62,028 bases of DNA from Paraburkholderia bryophila (lineage in GTDB: Bacteria; Pseudomonadota; Gammaproteobacteria; Burkholderiales; Burkholderiaceae). Position numbers and translations under genes: made by a program. Where the stretch lies: assembly GCF_003269035.1 (NCBI RefSeq), contig NZ_QLTK01000039.1, positions 1 through 62,028 of the forward strand, written 5' to 3'. Each line of letters opens with the position of its first letter. Position 1 is the first letter of the stretch. Positions 60,782-62,028 of this stretch are shown here, one piece after another. A model generated the notes under the pieces. That model was not told where the DNA came from. It made no database searches and was given only the letters and a program-made list of their open reading frames with translations.

Positions 60782-61739
60782 TCAAGCGAATCAACGGTTC
60801 GACGTTCTCGAAGCCGCGCAACTGTTCCAACCACCGCGCCGGAATGCCGTCGATACCGAACTTGATCCCTGCCAATCCACAAGTCACCGCCGCTGTTGTA
60901 TCGGTGTCGTGGCCGAACAAGATCGCAGTCCGGGCAACATCTTCAAACGAATGTTCTTCCAGTGCCTTTCGGGCCGACCAGATCGTATCGAGGACGTATC
61001 CTGTTCCACGCGGCTTACCGGTCTTCGGGAACCCTCTCAGCACTTCTAGTTCCGCCAGAAACGCGTTACGTTCCGGATGGTTCGGCCACTCCGCGTAAAT
61101 TTCTTCGAGTCGCTGGTCCGCTGATGACCAAGGGTCGGACAGATTTCGCAAGTATCCGCGTGCTACAAGGCAGTAGAACGCACATGCGACCAGTGAACGC
61201 GCGTGTGCGTGCGTTGGCAACGACTGAAGATGTGCGTCACGGACCAGCGCATCATCGGAACCTGCGTGCCACAAGGCCAACGGCAAACAGCGCATGACTG
61301 ACCCGTTCCCGTTGTCCCATTCTGACGCGCCGCCCGTTTCACGCGGTGACGTACCGTCGCGTAACTTGCCCAACGCTTCGGCGGTCTGGATGCCAACATC
61401 GAACACATCGGCATCGACCGCGAGATAACCTTCGTCCAGCCACCGCAGCAGCCTGTCCGCGAAATCGATGAGTGATAGACGCCCGTTGTCGAGAAGGCTG
61501 GCAAGCAGACACATAGCTTGTGCACCGTCGTCACTGTACGTGCCAGCACGAACACCGGCGTGTGATCGCCGGAAGGTGACTGGCGTGATCATCTCGATCT
61601 GATCTCTCGGCGGAATCTGTTCCGGCTTTTTAAACTCGAAACTGACGCCGAGTGCATCGCCGACCAGCAAGCCAATGAAACCGCCGATCCTCGCGTCCGC
61701 GCAACGACGCAACCCAACATACCCTTTCTCATTATTCAT
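60756..61739 (-). CDS. ADP-ribosylglycohydrolase family protein (ARH/DraG-like)
   Basis: A 327-residue protein that should remove ADP-ribose from a protein, nucleic acid or metabolite. Features: RIGGFIGLLVGDALGVSFEF near the N-terminus, GTYSDDGAQAMCLL with the metal-binding D70-D71 (the usual TDDT is SDDG here), NGSVMRCLPLAL, and the C-terminal FGHDTDTTAAVTCGLAG metal motif. GGGGGA upstream supports ATG 61739; ATG 61751 is the alternative. Convergent and slightly overlapping with the gene at 60278-60781. It may act as antidote or signal eraser for an ADP-ribosylating activity on the island. Confidence 0.87.
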   Translation of the reverse strand: MNNEKGYVGLRRCADARIGGFIGLLVGDALGVSFEFKKPEQIPPRDQIEMITPVTFRRSHAGVRAGTYSDDGAQAMCLLASLLDNGRLSLIDFADRLLRWLDEGYLAVDADVFDVGIQTAEALGKLRDGTSPRETGGASEWDNGNGSVMRCLPLALWHAGSDDALVRDAHLQSLPTHAHARSLVACAFYCLVARGYLRNLSDPWSSADQRLEEIYAEWPNHPERNAFLAELEVLRGFPKTGKPRGTGYVLDTIWSARKALEEHSFEDVARTAILFGHDTDTTAAVTCGLAGIKFGIDGIPARWLEQLRGFENVEPLIRLIKGCPRLA

Positions 61740-61803
61740 TTGATCCCCCAAGGCACTTCAAGGTACTCGACCGGCGTCCAACAATGGACCCACCAAAGAA
61801 AAA

Positions 61804-61838
61804 ACCGCCTTCAGGCGTCTGCCATCGGGCGGTCTTCT
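61804..61838 (-). terminator. Leftward hairpin with T-run upstream of the ADP-ribosylglycohydrolase gene
   Basis: ACCGCC (61804-61809) and GGCGGT (61828-61833) form a 6-bp stem; read leftwards it is followed by a run of T (complement of the A run at 61798-61804). It would stop transcripts entering from the IS element on the right. Confidence 0.5.
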
Positions 61839-61933
61839 AGTAATGCCGAACCGGCACACTCGGATCGAACGGCTATCGCTACATCGCTGACAGCTTCTGA
61901 ATACGTGCTTCCATCACCTTCGTCAAGCAGGCA

Positions 61934-62028
61934 TGTTGATTTGCACGGAATCCTGACCCGGGATTTGCATTGAATTCTGACCCACCCGTTGGACCAGCTT
62001 TGCGGGTTATTCGGTGGGTGTCTGGGTC
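61934..62028. mobile_element. Left end of an IS21-family-like insertion sequence (element continues beyond window)
   Basis: Starting TGTTGATTTGCACGG at 61934, two direct repeats of a 22-base unit (61938-61959 and 61962-61983, form GATTTGCA-N2-GAAT-N-CTGACCC) stand with a 24-base period. Serial terminal repeats of this kind, ending in CTGACCC, are typical of IS21-group ends, where they bind the IstA transposase. No transposase gene is within the window, so identification rests on the repeats alone. Confidence 0.6.

Overview
The window reads as a chromosomal segment of a high-GC betaproteobacterium of the Burkholderia/Paraburkholderia group. The support is the biotin cluster bioA-bioF-bioD-bioB, KirBac-type channel, several Gram-negative porins ending in Phe, DUF1289 and DUF2239 genes, and strong GC bias at third codon positions, which produces very long antisense open frames. 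No 16S or 23S rRNA gene and no CRISPR array was seen, so species cannot be fixed.

Layout of the backbone (1-54.2 kb). Biotin synthesis operon (0.4-4.8 kb); sulfate-binding protein, serine hydrolase and GhrA-type reductase (4.9-8.0); an acyl-CoA/catabolic run mvaB-ybaK-DUF1289-maoC-MBL (8.1-11.3); EamA exporter divergent from an Lrp-type regulator (11.5-13.0); fluoroacetate-dehalogenase-like hydrolase, nitronate monooxygenase and LysR regulator (13.1-16.2); porin, glycine-rich exported protein and BASS transporter (16.4-20.2); an EAL-CBS-GGDEF protein (20.5-22.3); LacI regulator, mannose-isomerase-like epimerase and fructokinase-like kinase (22.6-25.8); two small unknowns and a KirBac channel (25.9-27.5); porin divergent from an N-formylglutamate amidohydrolase/IclR/YfcC operon, with matching 17-bp palindromes in the shared promoter region (27.6-32.3); a fused indolepyruvate ferredoxin oxidoreductase (32.5-36.1); CutC, EAL protein, Na+/H+ antiporter, uracil-type permease (36.3-41.8); two chemoreceptors, DUF2239, a diguanylate cyclase, three SDR-type genes and a TetR regulator (42-51.8); TetR plus glycosyltransferase (52.0-54.0).

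Accessory region (54.2 kb to the end). A 63-base 3' fragment of a tRNA-Ala(CGC) gene followed at once by a tyrosine integrase marks the left end of a genomic island whose right end lies beyond the window. Its cargo is visibly lower in GC and unlike the backbone. A leftward gene run encodes a HEPN-like protein (RX4H motif), an FRG-domain protein, a PIN-domain nuclease, a TIR/deoxyribosyltransferase-like protein with a C-terminal winged-helix-like tail, a small Cys-rich protein and one unknown. Upstream sit a divergent unknown gene and an ADP-ribosylglycohydrolase. The window ends in one terminus of an IS21-type element. Two potential RNases, a potential NAD-consuming enzyme and an ADP-ribose hydrolase carried by an integrase-borne island make this the best candidate for an undescribed defence or stress system here.

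Regulatory structure is unusually readable: candidate operators for the IclR, LacI and two TetR regulators, a candidate sigma-28 promoter before a chemoreceptor, a 33-codon ORF overlapping the ghrA start, and a rightward intrinsic terminator with no gene in front of it, suggesting a small RNA.
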